A stretch of 64,000 nucleotides of DNA, taken from positions 124,001 to 188,000 of the forward strand of contig NZ_FMZO01000008.1 of assembly GCF_900101395.1 (NCBI RefSeq), given 5' to 3'. This DNA comes from Niabella drilacis. GTDB taxonomy: Bacteria > Bacteroidota > Bacteroidia > Chitinophagales > Chitinophagaceae. Shown here piece by piece: positions 62,280-64,000 of the stretch. The notes beneath the pieces are model-generated. The model ran no database searches and was not told the DNA's origin. It saw only the letters and a list, made by a program, of their open reading frames with translations. The position numbers and the translations under genes are program-made. Position 1 is the first letter of the stretch. Each line of letters starts with the position of its first letter.

Positions 62280-64000
62280 ATGAAAAAACTGCTCACTATA
62301 GGATTGCTGATCTTTTCAATTGCTGCAGGTGCGCAGCAGTTCGGTAATGAGTGGATCGACTATAGCAAAACCTATTATAAGTTTAAAATAGCCGCAAACG
62401 GTTTATATCGCATTCCTGCGGCAACGCTTGCTGCGGCCAACCTGGGGACGGTGGATGCAGCTCATTTTCAATTATGGCGCAATGGGGTGGAAGTACCGCT
62501 CTACACTTCTTCAGGATCGGGCGCACTGGGTGCGGGTGGTTATATTGAGTTCTGGGGACAGATGAATGACGGTAAGGTGGATAATGCCCTATACCGGTTG
62601 CCGGAGCAGCAGCTTTCCGATGCCAAAAGCCTCTTTACAGATTCCTCAGCCTACTTTTTGACCGTAAACCCGGCAGGGGGTAATAAACGGCTGAGTATTG
62701 TCTCCGCGAATATACCGGCGGGGGCCACGCCCGAGCCTTATTTTATATACCGGGCTGATACAAGTTTTAGCGAGCAGATCCATTTAGGCCGGCCAGAAGG
62801 CTCCGGTACCGGTATCCTGTACGTGGCCTCTATTGAAGAGGGAGAGGGCTGGGCTTCTGCTGATATCAGTGAAGGACAGTCCAGGAGTTTCCAAAGGAAT
62901 CTTTATGCCTATACTGGCACAGGAGCGCCTGATGCTACGGTGCAGATGAACGTTGCAGGCAATAATGCAGCTACCAGGAAGGCGCAGCTTACCGTAAACG
63001 GGAACCTGGTCTTTGACCAGCCGCTGGTGAATTTTGATTACGCAAAATTGTCCAGGACAATGCCGGCGGGCATGCTCACCGGGGGAGCAGAGGGTTTTGT
63101 GATCACCAATGCTGCCACGGTTTCCAGCCGTATGCGGGTAGCCTCCGTTGGGGTTACTTACGCACGTAAATTTGATTTTGGTGGCGCGGCCAACTTCGCG
63201 TTCACGCTGCCCGCCCGCAGTTCAGGATATTACCTGGAGATCTCTAATTTTAATTTTTCCGGTGGCGCCCCCGTTCTCTACGACAAAGCTAATGGGCGCC
63301 GTTATGCTGTTGATGCAACCAATCCCTTGCTGTTAAAAGTGTTTTTACCTGCTGCCGGGCAAACACAGGACCTGGTGCTTGTAAGCCAGGCCGCGGCAAA
63401 TATCCGGCAGGTGTCTGCCCTGGAGTCGCGGACCTTTGTCAACTATAGTACAGCGCAAAACCAGGGTAATTATTTAATGATCACGAATAGTGCACTGCTT
63501 TCCGGCGGCGACGGTTCACGGCCTGTAGACGATTACCGCGATTACCGTGCTTCTGCAGCTGGTGGCGGGTACAACGCAAAGATCTACCTGGTCGATCAGC
63601 TCACCGACCAGTTTGCCTACGGGATCCAGTATCACCCTTTATTGGTGCGGAACTTTTTACGGTTTGCCCGCAGCAAATTTTCGCAGCAGCCAGGGCAGGC
63701 TTTTCTTATCGGTAAAGGCGTTTCCTATGTTTCGTCGAGAGTATATCCCACCAATGAGCTGGCTCCGCAATTAGCACAGCTGAACCTGGTACCTACATTT
63801 GGGTACCCGGCATCCGATGTATTGCTGGCGGCAGAGGGGAGCAGCTCGCAACCGCTTACTCCCATCGGGCGGCTGTCGGTAGTAAATGGGAACGAGATCT
63901 CCGTTTATTTGGAAAAGATCAAACAGTATGAGCAGCATCTGGCATCCACGCCGCCCGGTATCGATGAAAGTGCCTGGAAAAAAGCGGTCATCCACATTGT
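62280..64000 (+). CDS. C25 (gingipain/PorU) family peptidase, 3' end beyond the window
   Basis: At least 573 residues, open to the window end. Signal peptide: KKLLTIGLLIFSIAAGAQQ. The prodomain-like N-terminal part has Y-Y-K-F-K-I-A-A-N-G-L-Y-R-I-P and QLWRNGVEVPLY. From about residue 390, NYLMITNSALL, DDYRDYRAS, KIYLVDQLTDQFAYGI and LLVRNFLRFA match the start of the peptidase C25 domain. The catalytic His and Cys would lie at or after the window end, so they cannot be checked. It follows the PorV-like gene by 13 nt, consistent with a PorU-type sortase or a paralogue. Confidence 0.85.
   Translation, partial: MKKLLTIGLLIFSIAAGAQQFGNEWIDYSKTYYKFKIAANGLYRIPAATLAAANLGTVDAAHFQLWRNGVEVPLYTSSGSGALGAGGYIEFWGQMNDGKVDNALYRLPEQQLSDAKSLFTDSSAYFLTVNPAGGNKRLSIVSANIPAGATPEPYFIYRADTSFSEQIHLGRPEGSGTGILYVASIEEGEGWASADISEGQSRSFQRNLYAYTGTGAPDATVQMNVAGNNAATRKAQLTVNGNLVFDQPLVNFDYAKLSRTMPAGMLTGGAEGFVITNAATVSSRMRVASVGVTYARKFDFGGAANFAFTLPARSSGYYLEISNFNFSGGAPVLYDKANGRRYAVDATNPLLLKVFLPAAGQTQDLVLVSQAAANIRQVSALESRTFVNYSTAQNQGNYLMITNSALLSGGDGSRPVDDYRDYRASAAGGGYNAKIYLVDQLTDQFAYGIQYHPLLVRNFLRFARSKFSQQPGQAFLIGKGVSYVSSRVYPTNELAPQLAQLNLVPTFGYPASDVLLAAEGSSSQPLTPIGRLSVVNGNEISVYLEKIKQYEQHLASTPPGIDESAWKKAVIHI

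Overview
The window is a chromosomal segment of a Bacteroidota bacterium, most likely of the Chitinophagaceae. That placement is inferred from gene families, not from a marker gene. The evidence is SusD and DUF1735 remnants, a receiver-AraC regulator of the hybrid two-component type, GH92 and GH20 enzymes, DUF1080 proteins, a long signal peptidase I, a PorV-like protein followed by a C25 peptidase (type IX secretion families), and promoters of the Bacteroidota TAnnTTTG type. Genes are densely packed on both strands and most single genes end in a clear hairpin terminator. Layout. 1-0.9 kb: tail of an AI-2E-family permease, a cluster of three REP-like hairpins and a broken Rpn-family nuclease gene. 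1.1-6 kb: two secreted enzymes, a glutaminase A-type protein and a GH92 alpha-mannosidase. 6-11 kb: a decayed polysaccharide-utilisation region with an intact receiver-AraC regulator, a decapitated and frameshifted histidine kinase, a SusD gene without its N-terminal part, an intact DUF1735 lipoprotein and the middle piece of a sulfatase. 11-13.7 kb: a GH123-like secreted protein, a MITE-like hairpin and a broken GNAT gene. 13.9-17.3 kb: signal peptidase I and a subtilase. 17.6-24.5 kb: two Gfo/Idh/MocA oxidoreductases, a membrane protein and a large HEAT-DUF1080 protein. 25-30.5 kb: amino-sugar genes (NagB-PIG-L fusion, GH20 hexosaminidase, glycosylasparaginase). 30.5-36 kb: a 14-bp tandem repeat, cutC, a small membrane protein, a pyrophosphatase ion pump and the NAD(P)HX repair enzyme. 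36-38.7 kb: an ECF sigma factor with a membrane-to-barrel partner, and a DUF4397 lipoprotein. 38.9-41.5 kb: a sodium symporter and myo-inositol oxygenase. 41.7-42.6 kb: a second, frameshifted Rpn gene. 42.9-45.5 kb: lepA and ispD. 45.5-48.8 kb: a five-gene operon around an ECF42-type sigma factor and its YCII/DGPF partner. 48.9-52.2 kb: an exopolysaccharide-type cluster. 52.3-64 kb: a DUF4143 ATPase remnant next to tRNA-Gln, mdh, a lipase, an unknown secreted protein with a PIN-domain remnant at its 3' end, an RNA methyltransferase-like gene, an exonuclease-GIY-YIG fusion, a GDSL hydrolase, tyrS, and the PorV-like/C25 pair that runs off the window. How the genes work together: GH92, GH20, glycosylasparaginase, NagB-PIG-L and the GH123-like protein, dispersed over about 25 kb, would suit stripping and recycling of glycoprotein N-glycans and amino sugars. 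A Gfo/Idh oxidoreductase next to a double-DUF1080 protein suggests oxidative (3-keto) glycoside cleavage. Several regions carry broken genes (6-11, 13.2-13.7, 52.3, 56 kb), so accessory functions are being lost between stable housekeeping genes.
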